DNA of 64,000 nucleotides from an uncultured Anaerolineae bacterium (lineage in GTDB: Bacteria > Chloroflexota > Anaerolineae > Promineifilales > Promineifilaceae), in assembly GCA_905479495.1 (NCBI GenBank), contig CAJQMR010000002.1, forward strand, positions 248,001-312,000. Direction: 5' to 3'. The position numbers and the translations under genes were made by a program. This document shows, piece by piece, positions 35,120 to 44,145 of the stretch (positions are counted from its first letter, which is position 1; every line of letters begins with the position of its first letter). The notes beneath the pieces were generated by a model that saw only the letters and a program-made list of their open reading frames with translations, was not told where the DNA came from and made no database searches.

Positions 35120-35662
35120 ATGCTGAATTACAGTGCATTACCTAAAGTGTTAGAAAGTACGGCCGTTGTCCGTTTTCAGGATTGTGACCCATTTGGCCAT
35201 CTCAACAACGCGCGCTACGTTGATTATTTTATGAATGCGCGCACCGACCAGTTGCAGGCCCATTACGATTTCAATATTTTTGCCGTGGGGCAGGAAATTG
35301 GCAGCAATTGGGTCGTAAGCAAAACGGAGATTGTCTTTTTGCTGCCCGCCATGCTGATGGAAACGGTACGCATTCAAACGCGGCTCATTTGGGCCACGCA
35401 GCGCAAGCTGGTGGTGGAAGGCATCATGTTGGATGAGAGCGGTCAGCAAATGAAATCTGTGGCCTGGGTGGAGTTTACCTTTGTCAATTTGGCAAACGGC
35501 CGTCCTGCCAGCCACACTGCTGAATTGATGGAACTCTTCCACGCGGTACAGGTCAACGACATTTATGAAAATGCATCCTTTGACGAACGCATTGCCCAAC
35601 TGCGCCAGACCCAGCGCCAAAAGCGGCGTGAACAAATCGCTGTAGCCAATGCCTATGCTTAA
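35120..35662 (+). CDS. Acyl-CoA thioesterase (4HBT hotdog fold)
   Basis: 180 residues. FQDCDPFGHLNNARYVDYF near residue 20 is the 4HBT active-site stretch, with the Asp-containing DPFGHLNN motif. The fold hydrolyses acyl-CoA thioesters. The C-terminal tail (RIAQLRQTQRQKRREQ) is basic and helical. AAAGGAG precedes the ATG. A TetR operator directly upstream suggests induction by a substrate or product. It ends 16 bases before the GNAT start. Confidence 0.88.
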   Translation: MLNYSALPKVLESTAVVRFQDCDPFGHLNNARYVDYFMNARTDQLQAHYDFNIFAVGQEIGSNWVVSKTEIVFLLPAMLMETVRIQTRLIWATQRKLVVEGIMLDESGQQMKSVAWVEFTFVNLANGRPASHTAELMELFHAVQVNDIYENASFDERIAQLRQTQRQKRREQIAVANAYA

Positions 35663-35678
35663 TCACGAGGGAAAACTC

Positions 35679-36305
35679 ATGGATTGGTTCACCATCAACC
35701 CGAAATTATTGCGTTATTTTACGGATGGCACTGACTGGGCCAACGCCAGGCAAGGCGTTTCCTCCGGGCTTTCATCGCTTATTTTCCGCCCGGTGCAAAT
35801 GGCAGATGCTGACCTGATTGTGGAGATGCACCGACGGTCGTCCGAGAAAACCATCTACAGTCGATACCACAGTCCGCGCGTGCCTACCTGGCAAGAGATT
35901 GTCCAGATTTGTCAGCTTAATGGGGAAAACGGCCGTGCTATCGTAGCGGCCACTGGCGGCAAAAAACCGGCAGTGGTAGGTCTTGCCTATTACATTCTTT
36001 CTGCGCCGGATACGGCCGAAATAGCGCTTTTGGTCGAAGACAGGTACCAGGGGCAGGGTGTGGGCAAGCGGCTGCTGAAACTGCTAACGGCGCTGGCTAT
36101 TGCCCAGGGCATCTGCTTTTTCGAGGCGTTTGTGTTGCCCACCAACCGGCGGATGTTTCATTTGCTGCACCAAACAGGGCAGGTGGTACAAAACAAGTTG
36201 GATTATGGCACACGGGAAATGCGGATTCAGCTAACGGCCGTTCGCCCCTGGGACTTGGCCGAGGAGAGATTATTACAAGAGGAACGAGACTATCTGCCCG
36301 TTTGA
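35679..36305 (+). CDS. GNAT-family N-acetyltransferase
   Basis: 208 residues. The acetyl-CoA loop is RYQGQGVGKRLLKLL (about 130-145), after the strand TAEIALLVED. The family moves an acetyl group from acetyl-CoA to an amine; the target is unknown. ATG 35679 has GAGGGAAAA upstream; an earlier ATG at 35649 would overlap the thioesterase. It is in the same transcription unit as the thioesterase and convergent with the sigma factor gene. Confidence 0.85.
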   Translation: MDWFTINPKLLRYFTDGTDWANARQGVSSGLSSLIFRPVQMADADLIVEMHRRSSEKTIYSRYHSPRVPTWQEIVQICQLNGENGRAIVAATGGKKPAVVGLAYYILSAPDTAEIALLVEDRYQGQGVGKRLLKLLTALAIAQGICFFEAFVLPTNRRMFHLLHQTGQVVQNKLDYGTREMRIQLTAVRPWDLAEERLLQEERDYLPV

Positions 36306-36312
36306 TGTCAGT

Positions 36313-36942
36313 TTAGGTTGGTGAGGGTTGGCTGTTGTTGTCCGGGTCTAAAACAGGGCCAAGGGTATCGCGCAGCCATTGGCGGGCGCGGTGCAGCCGC
36401 ACTTTGGTGGCGCTGTTAGAAATATCGAGCGTAACGGCCGTTTCCGCCGTGCTCATCCCCTCAAATTCCCGCAGCAGAAAAACCATTTGTAACGTTTCTG
36501 GCATGGCGGCAATCGCCTGGCGCAGTTCGGTTTGCACTTCTTCGCTGTCATATGTTTCTTCTGGCAGGCAGCACCAATCAAACAGCTGACGTGGAATGTA
36601 GCCGGGAGTTTCGTCGAGGGTTTCTTCTACAGAGACGGTAGGGGCACTGGGACGGCGCAGGCGCATCATCGCCGCATTGTAGGCGATGCGGTACAGCCAG
36701 GTGCTCAGGCTGGAGCGCCCTTCAAAGTTGTCGATGGCTCGGAAAGCGTTGAGGAACGTTTCTTGGAGCACATCTTCGGCATCTTGTTCGTTGCCCAGCA
36801 GGCGCAGCAGCAGCCGATTGATGGCTGGTGAGTGCAGGGCAATGCATTCGTCACAGGCGGATTTATCGCCCGCCTGGATTCTGGCGATGAGTTTAGTTTC
36901 TTCGGCCTGGTCGGTTGTCATTTCAGGATCAGTCTGTGTCAT
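36313..36942 (-). CDS. ECF-type RNA polymerase sigma factor
   Basis: 209 residues. Region 2 is DAEDVLQETFLNAFRAIDNF with LSTWLYRIAYNAAM; region 4 is MSTAETAVTLDISNSATKVRLHRAR. The linker carries a CC pair in DWCCLPEE. It recruits RNA polymerase to a set of stress or envelope promoters. No anti-sigma gene is adjacent. ATG 36942 is chosen; an upstream in-frame start lies inside the terminator of the OsmC gene. It converges on the GNAT gene by seven bases. Confidence 0.9.
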   Translation of the reverse strand: MTQTDPEMTTDQAEETKLIARIQAGDKSACDECIALHSPAINRLLLRLLGNEQDAEDVLQETFLNAFRAIDNFEGRSSLSTWLYRIAYNAAMMRLRRPSAPTVSVEETLDETPGYIPRQLFDWCCLPEETYDSEEVQTELRQAIAAMPETLQMVFLLREFEGMSTAETAVTLDISNSATKVRLHRARQWLRDTLGPVLDPDNNSQPSPT

Positions 36943-36964
36943 GACTGACACTCTATCCCGAGGC

Positions 36965-37009
36965 AGCAAAAAAGGCAACCTTACCCAGGTATGGATAGAG
37001 GTTGCCTTT
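36965..37009 (-). terminator. Terminator of the OsmC gene
   Basis: On the minus strand AAAGGCAACC (37009-37000) pairs with GGTTGCCTTT (36980-36971), followed by further T. It lies between the OsmC stop and the sigma factor start, so the two are separate units. Confidence 0.7.
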
Positions 37010-37091
37010 AGATTTGGCTCATTTCCCAGTGGTGGTTAGTGCAAAAGAACGTTCAAATGTGAAACCTTGTGTCCCATTCTTTTGGAAAAAG

Positions 37092-37502
37092 TTAGGCAGA
37101 CGCTAATTCAGGGGCGATATTGGCTTCTATTTCAAACGTCGGTGGATGCTCGAAATGTTTCTTCACGGCACATTGATCGGCAGCGCGGATAACGGCCGTT
37201 TTATATTTTTCTGGAAAGTCGGCTGGCAGCTGAATGTCCAACTTGATTTTGCTAACCATGCCCGTCATGCGGTTAACTTCTAAGCTTTGCACCAGGCGCA
37301 CGCCTTCGGCTGAGATACCGCGCTGTTGGCAAAAGCCCAGTACGTAAATGCCCGCACAGGTGCCAAAAGAGGCCAGAAATGTGGCAAATGGCGTGGGGGC
37401 CGAGGCCTGTCCATTATAAGAAGGTTGGTCGGTGGGGACGGTAAAAGGGCCAAAATGGGCGTCTACACGTGCCCCGCCGGGGAAGTCAATAATCATTTCC
37501 AT
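37092..37502 (-). CDS. OsmC/Ohr-family protein
   Basis: 136 residues. The two family Cys are in ASFGTCAGIYVLGFC (about 49) and AADQCAVKKHFEHPP (about 110). OsmC and Ohr proteins reduce organic hydroperoxides with these Cys. The N-terminus fits the shorter OsmC-like subgroup. CGGAG lies upstream of the ATG. It has its own terminator at 36965-37009 and follows a 30-bp palindrome. Confidence 0.88.
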   Translation of the reverse strand: MEMIIDFPGGARVDAHFGPFTVPTDQPSYNGQASAPTPFATFLASFGTCAGIYVLGFCQQRGISAEGVRLVQSLEVNRMTGMVSKIKLDIQLPADFPEKYKTAVIRAADQCAVKKHFEHPPTFEIEANIAPELASA

Positions 37503-37542
37503 GGTGAAGTTATCTCCGTAACAAAAAGTTTAATTTAATGTG

Positions 37543-37572
37543 GTGGGTGGCAAACGGCCGTTTGCCACCCAC
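37543..37572. terminator. Perfect 30-bp palindrome centred on ACGGCCGT
   Basis: GTGGGTGGCAAACGG (37543-37557) is perfectly complementary to 37558-37572, with no loop base. It lies between the stop of the lipoprotein gene and the OsmC start, both on the minus strand. It is probably the terminator of the lipoprotein gene, with A- and T-rich flanks on both sides. Confidence 0.6.
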
Positions 37573-37610
37573 ACTTTTTGTTTAGATGCAAGCAACTGGA
37601 AATGGTTACA

Positions 37611-38561
37611 TTAGGAAATCCAGGCTTCGGTCACTTCGCCTGTCCAGCCGTCGCCCATGCGCGTGAAGTTGATAGTGAAGCCGCCACCGCTGAGGTAGAT
37701 CATGTCGGAATCAGCGGCGATGGCCCAGCTGCTGCCCAGGGACACGTTCACTTCGTCTGGGGAAACGGCCGTAAATCCCTGAAACCGCAGATACGGGAAG
37801 TCACCTTCAGCATCTGCTTTGGCCTGAATTTCTTCAGGCGACATCGCTACCAGGTTCACGCCGTCCAGTTCGGGCAGCAGGGCCGGATCGATATTTTCCG
37901 TGGAGAGGACAATTTCTGGCTGATCCGCCAGCAGCGCGTAGTCGGGGATTTCCTGGTCAACCAGCGCTTTTTCCAGCGTCAGGCGCAGCAGGTCAGCCAC
38001 GTCTTCGTCGGGCAGGTCCAGTTCAGACACCGGTCCGTCGTTGGTGCCTGGCAGCGGTTGGGCCATATTGTCCACATCCAGGGTGAAGGTGTCGGTGACG
38101 CCGTTCACGTCTACGGTGTAGGTGCCTGCGGGTAGTCCTTGCACGTCCAGGGCCACGTTTTCTTCAAAGCCCACCAACTGTTGGGTGCATAAAGCCTCGG
38201 TGGGGCGCTGCGTGGTGATATTTACCAGGAACGTGTCGCTTTCCTGCGTGGTTTCGATGTTGCCCAACGTGGTGCAGCCATCGCCCAGGTAGCCGGTGAC
38301 ATTCACATGAACCTGAACCGGAAACGATTCCAGAATCATAATCTGGATAGATTCAACCGTGGCATCATCGATGGTCACGTTTTCCAAATCAACGGGTTCC
38401 TCGGCTGGTGGTGTGGCTGTAGGATCATCAGAGCTAACAGGGGCATCCATGTCTGGCGTTTCCGTGGCAGGGTTGTCTGAAACGGCTGGTTCGCCACCGG
38501 ATGGTGAGCAGGCCGCCAGGGCTAGCAGTAGCAGAAATAAAAGCATCGTTTTTTGTTTCAC
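37611..38561 (-). CDS. Lipoprotein of unknown function
   Basis: 316 residues from GTG 38561, which follows AGGAG. The lipobox is LALAACS, then an acidic Thr/Pro/Glu stretch (about 20-60). The first domain (about 60-170) has two Cys (GCTTLG and ALCTQQ) and beta-rich text such as AGTYTVDVNGV. The second (about 180-316) has helical and beta segments (DVADLLRLTLEKALVDQ, IYLSGGGFTINF). It is probably attached to the outer face of the membrane. No family is recognised. It is followed on the same strand by OsmC and preceded by two further lipoprotein genes. Confidence 0.75.
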   Translation of the reverse strand: MKQKTMLLFLLLLALAACSPSGGEPAVSDNPATETPDMDAPVSSDDPTATPPAEEPVDLENVTIDDATVESIQIMILESFPVQVHVNVTGYLGDGCTTLGNIETTQESDTFLVNITTQRPTEALCTQQLVGFEENVALDVQGLPAGTYTVDVNGVTDTFTLDVDNMAQPLPGTNDGPVSELDLPDEDVADLLRLTLEKALVDQEIPDYALLADQPEIVLSTENIDPALLPELDGVNLVAMSPEEIQAKADAEGDFPYLRFQGFTAVSPDEVNVSLGSSWAIAADSDMIYLSGGGFTINFTRMGDGWTGEVTEAWIS

Positions 38562-38658
38562 GTTTGTATTCTCCTTTTCGTTACACATCAAAAGACCGAG
38601 GTTGCCTCGGCCTCACACATATAACGATGGAGCGATTGCTTTTGTTCCCGACGCCTAC

Positions 38659-40608
38659 CTACTCAATCGTTACGGTGAGCGTGTAGCTGGACGGTTCCAG
38701 GGTGCCGATGGCCCGCAGCGTGTAATCTTGCGTGGCAGGCAGCTCGCCCTGCCAGGAAGTGGCCCCGGACATGTTGCCATTGGTCAGCGGAATGCCGTCG
38801 GCCCCGACGATGGTGAGCAGGACGTTACTGGTGGGCGAGGTGATGTTGACCGTCATTGCTTGGCCTGCCTGGGCGGCCAAAATGTAGTCATCTGATTCAT
38901 GGGTGGCCACATCGCCTTCCACAGTAGCAGAAATTGCGCCGGAATCGAATGTGATGCGCTGGGGGATGATGATTTGGAGCGCGTAATCAGCGGCCGTTTC
39001 TTCCGCATAGACACGAATCACATAATCCCCTGTTTCTGGCAGTTCCCCCTGCCAAAAGGTAGGACTCATTTGCCCATCAAGGAAATCGCCCTGGGCATCT
39101 CTTACCGTCAGGTGAGCGTTTGGATTGGGATTGTTGAGCATGACTGACATTTGCTGTCCGGCTTGGGCGGCCAGTACGTACACAGCCACCTCCCCTGGCT
39201 GAAGTTGCCCGGTTAGCTGAGCGGCTGTTGCCCCTGGCTGGAACTGGATGCGCTGCACGGCTGGCTGTCCCGTTTGGGTAAACAGCGGTTCGTCAGGATT
39301 TAAAACAGCCGCGTGCTGTAAATCAACGGCGATTTGTGGGTCGGCGAGATTGTTGAGGTAAATGGCCCAGGCGCGGAAGTAGTAGGCGGCGGCTAACTCC
39401 GGCTGCACAGCGATGGCCGCATTGGTTTGCTGCAAGATGTAGTCGGCCAGCCATGGTTCGTTGCCCTCGGCTACCGTACCCTGCGTGACGGCTGGAGTGG
39501 GGCTGAAAAGCTGCTCGTTACTGTAATTGCGCATAATGTCTAGTGCAGCAGCATAATCGCCGTAAAAGATCTTAGTCAGCAGTGGAAAGGGAGCGTGGTT
39601 CAATTCGGCCTGGTAAGCCTGATTGTAAAGGCGAATGAGGGCTGCATCCCAGGTGAGGGTGAAGGTATCGGTGGGTTCATCGCTTTCCGCAGCCAGGCGT
39701 TCGGCTTCTTCAATCTGAGTGAGCGCTTCGGGCCATAGACCGGCGTTAGCCAGCTCGACGGCGCGATTAGTTGGTTGTCGCGTCGGATGTCCTTGTTGGC
39801 CCATCAACATAGGCTGGAGGGTAACTTCAAGCATGCGTTCGTTCACGGCATCCCAGGTGTAGACGCCGAAGTTGAGGTAGCGCACACCGCAAGCGTAGCA
39901 GAAGACGTAAAAATCGTGCAGGCGTAGAATCAGTTCGGCCGTGCCGTCGCCGTTCAAATCCTCCAGGTAGCCAATGCCGGGACTGGCACTGTTGCCTGTC
40001 ACTTCTAGATGCATGGTTGTGCCATCAAAGCGCAGCAGCTGGAAGGTGCCGCCGTGGGCACCCACGCCACCGTCGATAGCCAGCCAGACGTAGGCAGGAT
40101 CAATGTCTACCTGGGTGACACCTTCTTCATAAAGGTAGTCGGGGCCAAAGTTGTTTTCATCGAGGTTGTTTAGTTCCTGGTGTGCCAACTCCTGCCAGGT
40201 GTTGTTTTGCCAGGTGTAAATGGCGACAAAGTGGCTGGGCACAGGGTCGATGTCAAAGTTGCGGAAGCCCTGGCTGTGAACAACCCACAACGGCAGTTCC
40301 CCATTGGGCGCATTTAGCGGCAGCACCGCCAGGCCGTCAAAGGCGTTGGCGGGCAGGGCGTTTTGCACGGTGGTGAGCAGATCGTTGGTGTTGGGAACGG
40401 CCGTTGGCTCGGCATTGTTGGTGGGGGTGGGAACGGCCGTAGCGTCTTCTGCTAGAGGTGTTTCATTAACCGGGGCCAGGGTTGGTGTGGCTGCTGTGGT
40501 GGACTCAGTGGTGGTCGCTGATGTTGGCGTTGAGGTAGCTGTGGGCGTGCAAGCAGTGGCCAGCAGCCCGGTGAGTAAAAGAATAAATATCCATTTTAAG
40601 TTTTTCAT
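38659..40608 (-). CDS. Lipoprotein with TPR-like centre and two PPC-like domains
   Basis: 649 residues. Lipobox LLATAC, then a Thr/Pro-rich linker with TAVPTPT (about 20-75). The middle (about 80-290) has a VCBS/FG-GAP-like text (LEDLNGDGTAELILRL, a calcium-binding DxNxDG). Helical, TPR-like parts follow (RAVELANAGLWPEALTQIEE). Two C-terminal beta domains (about 455-550, 555-649), each with WQGELP and DYxL, resemble pre-peptidase C-terminal domains. It is a probable extracellular binding protein. The 40608 start lies 12 bases after the stop of the next lipoprotein gene, so they form an operon. Confidence 0.78.
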   Translation of the reverse strand: MKNLKWIFILLLTGLLATACTPTATSTPTSATTTESTTAATPTLAPVNETPLAEDATAVPTPTNNAEPTAVPNTNDLLTTVQNALPANAFDGLAVLPLNAPNGELPLWVVHSQGFRNFDIDPVPSHFVAIYTWQNNTWQELAHQELNNLDENNFGPDYLYEEGVTQVDIDPAYVWLAIDGGVGAHGGTFQLLRFDGTTMHLEVTGNSASPGIGYLEDLNGDGTAELILRLHDFYVFCYACGVRYLNFGVYTWDAVNERMLEVTLQPMLMGQQGHPTRQPTNRAVELANAGLWPEALTQIEEAERLAAESDEPTDTFTLTWDAALIRLYNQAYQAELNHAPFPLLTKIFYGDYAAALDIMRNYSNEQLFSPTPAVTQGTVAEGNEPWLADYILQQTNAAIAVQPELAAAYYFRAWAIYLNNLADPQIAVDLQHAAVLNPDEPLFTQTGQPAVQRIQFQPGATAAQLTGQLQPGEVAVYVLAAQAGQQMSVMLNNPNPNAHLTVRDAQGDFLDGQMSPTFWQGELPETGDYVIRVYAEETAADYALQIIIPQRITFDSGAISATVEGDVATHESDDYILAAQAGQAMTVNITSPTSNVLLTIVGADGIPLTNGNMSGATSWQGELPATQDYTLRAIGTLEPSSYTLTVTIE

Positions 40609-40620
40609 TGTAAATCCTTT

Positions 40621-41136
40621 CTATTTATTTGGTTCAAAAACCACCGGCTCGGTGAGGGGGAAGGTAAATTCAAAGCAGATGGCCCCGCGCTGGTGGATGA
40701 TTTGGCCGGTCCAGTTGACGATGTCGTTTTCGCCTAAGTGGAATGTGTCCTGGTAACGGCCGCTTGGCCCCACCGGATTAGCTAATGTGAGTTCAATTGC
40801 GCTGCTGTGGTTGGGGGAACGGCCGTTGAGCAAAATGATAAGCTTATCTTCCGGCAGGAGCCCTTTGGCATCCAGCAGAACGGTGCGCTCTTCTTCGGCC
40901 ATGCCGATGGTAAGGCGCATGCCTTCTAGCAGCGGGGTGCAAGGGGCGGGTGTGGCGGTCGGTTCGGCCGTGCCGATTACTCTTGTCACTTCCACAAGGT
41001 GGCTGTCTGGTGTGTCGGTTGGCAGCACTTCTGTGGCCACCGGCATGACGACTGAAGGTGTGCGGCGAGCTGGCGTGCAGGCGGCCAGGGTCAATAAAAT
41101 CAATAAACAGGTGGTTAGCCAGCGATTGTTTTTCAT
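40621..41136 (-). CDS. Small lipoprotein
   Basis: 171 residues. Lipobox LTLAAC near residue 20, then a Thr/Pro segment (TEVLPTDTPD, TAEPTATPAP). The C-terminal 100 residues are a beta-rich domain with two ACGGCCGT-type sites in the coding text (NGRSPN). ATG 41136 has GGAGC about eight bases upstream. It is first of three lipoprotein genes read on the minus strand; the function is unknown. Confidence 0.75.
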   Translation of the reverse strand: MKNNRWLTTCLLILLTLAACTPARRTPSVVMPVATEVLPTDTPDSHLVEVTRVIGTAEPTATPAPCTPLLEGMRLTIGMAEEERTVLLDAKGLLPEDKLIILLNGRSPNHSSAIELTLANPVGPSGRYQDTFHLGENDIVNWTGQIIHQRGAICFEFTFPLTEPVVFEPNK

Positions 41137-41255
41137 CGGGTTATGCTCCAAGGCCGTTAGGGAAACGGCCGTATCTTCACAAAGTCTCAGCCTTTATTGT
41201 GGCAGATAAATGGAGGGCGGTCTGTATGTCTGGATGATGATTAGGCTACGAAGTC

Positions 41256-41312
41256 GTGACGCGTGAAACGTGATGCGTGAGCTTTCTTTTTTCACGTTTC
41301 ACGCATCACGTT
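41256..41312 (-). terminator. Hairpin of CGTGA words after the PH-like gene
   Basis: CGTGACGCGTGAAACGTGA on the left and TCACGTTTCACGCATCACG on the right pair with one mismatch around a loop ending in TTTCTTTTT. It follows the stop of the minus-strand gene at 41330. Confidence 0.6.
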
Positions 41313-41329
41313 TCTACTGGTTTGCGAAA

Positions 41330-41932
41330 TTAGAGGTCAAGGATTTGGGCGGCCAGGGAACGGCCGTCTTTCTTGGTTTTTTGCTGGCGGGCGTCGTGCC
41401 ATTTGCGGCGGGCTTCTTCGATGTCCCGGTTGAGCTGCATCCAATTGGGGCTGGCCAGCAGCAGCCCTTCGCGGCGTACGCCAAACAGCAGTCGCGGGAA
41501 CCAGAGCGTGCGTTGGTTGAGTGCTTTGGGCCAGCTGTTCAAGTTGACAAAGGTGCACGTCGCGCCAATGAACGGTCTTACCAGGCTGCGTTCGCGTGCT
41601 TTAAGGGTGTCGAAGTCAAAATGCTGGCTCATTTGCGTGGAAGTGACGGTTTGGATACGGCCGTAACTAATTTTCACCTGCTTGAACGGCCCGCGCAAAA
41701 GCAGATAGCCGGGTGTGACCACCACGCCAGCCCGCCGCAGCAAAATGCTGTAGTAAATCCACAGCATAGCGACCACCCCCAGCACCAACCAGACCAGATA
41801 CCAGTACGTGCCGAGGAACGGCCGTAACAAATCAACCACCGCCAGCACCAGCAGGGCAAGACCCAGCCATAGCAGCTTGCCTCGCATCCGGCGGCTCATC
41901 TGGTCGTACAACAGAAGTTTATGTTTTTTCAT
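41330..41932 (-). CDS. Two-helix membrane protein with PH-like domain
   Basis: 200 residues. Two helices (about 20-37 and 42-62) are followed by a cytoplasmic domain (about 68-150) beginning VVVTPGYLLLRGPFKQVKISYGRI, which resembles bacterial PH-like (bPH2) domains. A basic tail (RRKWHDARQQKTKKDGR) closes it. Such proteins bind membrane-related ligands, but function is unknown. It lies downstream of the small ferredoxin-fold gene on the same strand, behind a hairpin at 41958-42008. Confidence 0.65.
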   Translation of the reverse strand: MKKHKLLLYDQMSRRMRGKLLWLGLALLVLAVVDLLRPFLGTYWYLVWLVLGVVAMLWIYYSILLRRAGVVVTPGYLLLRGPFKQVKISYGRIQTVTSTQMSQHFDFDTLKARERSLVRPFIGATCTFVNLNSWPKALNQRTLWFPRLLFGVRREGLLLASPNWMQLNRDIEEARRKWHDARQQKTKKDGRSLAAQILDL

Positions 41933-41957
41933 AACTACTGGGAGAGTTTGTAGGTAT

Positions 41958-42008
41958 GCGAGTTTGCAAGTGGCAAGTTTATTAGTAACCCGCCACTCGC
42001 AAACTCGC
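41958..42008 (-). terminator. Hairpin of GCGAGTTTGC words
   Basis: GCGAGTTTGCAAGTGGC (41958-41974) pairs with 41992-42008 at 16 of 17 positions. It lies just after the stop of the minus-strand gene at 42016. Confidence 0.6.
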
Positions 42009-42015
42009 CCACTTT

Positions 42016-42336
42016 TTACATTTGAAAAACACCCCGTTGGTAGGGCACCACTTTGTAACTAAAATCGGTAACGTACTGCTCTAGCTGGCTGTTAAGCGTC
42101 AGCCACATCTCATTATCTAGCAGGTCATCTATGGTTTGGCGGTCACGGCAAACAAAGCCAACCAGCCGGTTTGGCGCGTCACCAAAGGCGGTGTGCCACA
42201 CTTCGCTCACCTGGAAGCCCATCATTTGCATGGCAGGCACATACCGCTGCATCACAAATTGCTGGTACGCCTGCAAATTGATGTCTTCTACTTCATAACT
42301 CAACAATAATTTCAATCCCGATGGCTTTTCTTCCAT
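42016..42336 (-). CDS. Small NIPSNAP/ABM-like protein
   Basis: 106 residues, one compact alpha-beta domain. The pattern LKLLLSYEVEDINLQAYQQF, then a central strand VSEVWHTAFG and a closing YVTDFSYKVVPYQR fits a dimeric ferredoxin fold such as NIPSNAP or antibiotic-biosynthesis monooxygenase-like proteins. No catalytic residue is identified. It begins 12 bases after the stop of the sensor kinase gene and so is cotranscribed with it. Confidence 0.55.
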   Translation of the reverse strand: MEEKPSGLKLLLSYEVEDINLQAYQQFVMQRYVPAMQMMGFQVSEVWHTAFGDAPNRLVGFVCRDRQTIDDLLDNEMWLTLNSQLEQYVTDFSYKVVPYQRGVFQM

Positions 42337-42348
42337 GTCTAACCTTCC

Positions 42349-44145
42349 TCACGATTGCTCACTACTATCGTTAACTTTATCTGCTCCCTCCATCTTAGCC
42401 AAAGGAATCGTAAAAGTAAATGTACTGCCTTCTCCTATTTTGCTTTCAAAGCTAATTTCGCCGTCTTGGGCTTCCACCATGCGGCGCACAATCGAAAGGC
42501 CCAGGCCCCAACCGGGCTGTTCGCGTACTGCTTTATCTTCAGCGCGGAAAAACTGGGTAAACAGTTTTTGTTGATCTTCTTCAGAGATGCCTACCCCGTT
42601 GTCCTGAATGCTGACGTGGGCGGAACGGCCGTTGGGCCAGGCCCGTACCACAATCTCACCACCCTCAGGCGTGTATTTGTTGGCGTTGCTCATCAAATTA
42701 GAAACCACCTGGGCAATGCGGGTGGAATCAGCGTAGACTGGCGGCAAAGCATCTTCAATTTCCAGGTGCAGCATCTGTTCCCGGTTGCTGATGCGCTCAC
42801 GCAGACTGTCGGCCACATCGGCAACCACTTCGCGCAGGTCAAACGGTTTCAGGTCAAACTTCATACGGCCGCTTTCAATGTGGTTAATATCCGACAGGTC
42901 GCTGATCAGCGAACTCATCCGGGTGAGATTGCGGCGAATCACTTCCAGGAACTGCTTCTGCTGGTCGCTTAAGGGCCCGGCCAGCCCGGCATTCATCAAG
43001 TCGGTGTACCCTTTGATCGACGTCATGGGCACGCGCAGCTCGTGGGCCACCAGGGAGATAAAATCGCTTTTGGCTTTGTTGGCTGATTGAATGGCTTCAT
43101 ATAGCTTGGCATTTTTGATGGCCACCGCTGCCCGGTCTGCCAGACGCTCGACAAAGGCAATATCTTCCCGATTGATTTCTATATTATGCTGGGTTTCCAG
43201 GGTGATGAGGCCAGAAATTTCGCCATCTTGCACGATGGGCACAGCCAGCTGAACGCTAGCCGGAGTGCCATCCACGGATTCTTCTTCCGTCACGTTGCGG
43301 GTGAGCACGGAGCGGTTATCTTGCATCACCTGGTGCACAATGGGATGATCTAATTCCACGTATCGGGATTCACTGTGTGCTTCTTCACCCCGGAAGACCA
43401 TCAGGCGCAAAATCCGACCAATTGGCCTGTTCAGCAGCCCGGTGTCTTCACTAAGTACATCCTCAAATAAGCCAATCGAACCACCTGCTGCGTTTGTCAG
43501 GGCAATGGCCCAATTGAGCGACAGGCTCAATACCTGGTTCAGCTCCAGCGAGCGGTTGAGCTGCTGGTCGATGCGTTGGAAGAGGGAAAGTTCCTCTACC
43601 CGGCGAGCCAGCGCTTGATCGGTTTGGGTGAAGAGGCGAGCGTTTTCTATGGCGATGGCGGCCTGGTTGGCAAAGGTTACCAGCAAGCCAAGATCATCTT
43701 TTTCAAAGACGCCGCTAAAGAGGCGGTTATCGACGTAAACGGCACCCAGCGTTTGCCCGCGCACCTGTAAGGGAGCACACATGATGGAGCGTAACTGGTA
43801 GCCTACCACGCTTTCCTGGCCAGAGAAGCGATCATCTTCCTGGGCATTGCTGGACAAGATGCCTTCCCCTGTTTGGATGGCCCGCTCCACGACCGTTTTG
43901 CTAATGTTGCTGGCGTCGGCTTCAATGGTTTCCTGGTCGAAGTTGCGGGCGGCGCGGGTTTGCAGGCGACCTTGCTCGGCATCATACAGCATCAGGAAGC
44001 CGCGTTCTGCACCGGTTAGTTGGATGATCGAATCCATGACCTGGTTTAGCACTTCGCCCAGGTCCAGCGACTTGCCCAGCTGGGAACTTACATCGTAGAG
44101 AGCCGCAAGCCGCGCTTCTTGTCTTTCAATCAGTTGATTGTTCAT
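42349..44145 (-). CDS. GAF-domain sensor histidine kinase
   Basis: 598 residues, no membrane segment. Two GAF domains (about 20-165 and 190-345) precede the dimerisation region with phospho-accepting His in SLVAHELRVPM (about 365). The ATPase part shows the N box SNLMSNANKYTPEGG, G1 DNGVGISEEDQQ and G2 GWGLGLSIVRR. It senses a soluble signal through GAF and passes phosphate to a response regulator. No cognate regulator is adjacent. The following gene in the transcript is the small ferredoxin-fold protein. Confidence 0.92.
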   Translation of the reverse strand: MNNQLIERQEARLAALYDVSSQLGKSLDLGEVLNQVMDSIIQLTGAERGFLMLYDAEQGRLQTRAARNFDQETIEADASNISKTVVERAIQTGEGILSSNAQEDDRFSGQESVVGYQLRSIMCAPLQVRGQTLGAVYVDNRLFSGVFEKDDLGLLVTFANQAAIAIENARLFTQTDQALARRVEELSLFQRIDQQLNRSLELNQVLSLSLNWAIALTNAAGGSIGLFEDVLSEDTGLLNRPIGRILRLMVFRGEEAHSESRYVELDHPIVHQVMQDNRSVLTRNVTEEESVDGTPASVQLAVPIVQDGEISGLITLETQHNIEINREDIAFVERLADRAAVAIKNAKLYEAIQSANKAKSDFISLVAHELRVPMTSIKGYTDLMNAGLAGPLSDQQKQFLEVIRRNLTRMSSLISDLSDINHIESGRMKFDLKPFDLREVVADVADSLRERISNREQMLHLEIEDALPPVYADSTRIAQVVSNLMSNANKYTPEGGEIVVRAWPNGRSAHVSIQDNGVGISEEDQQKLFTQFFRAEDKAVREQPGWGLGLSIVRRMVEAQDGEISFESKIGEGSTFTFTIPLAKMEGADKVNDSSEQS

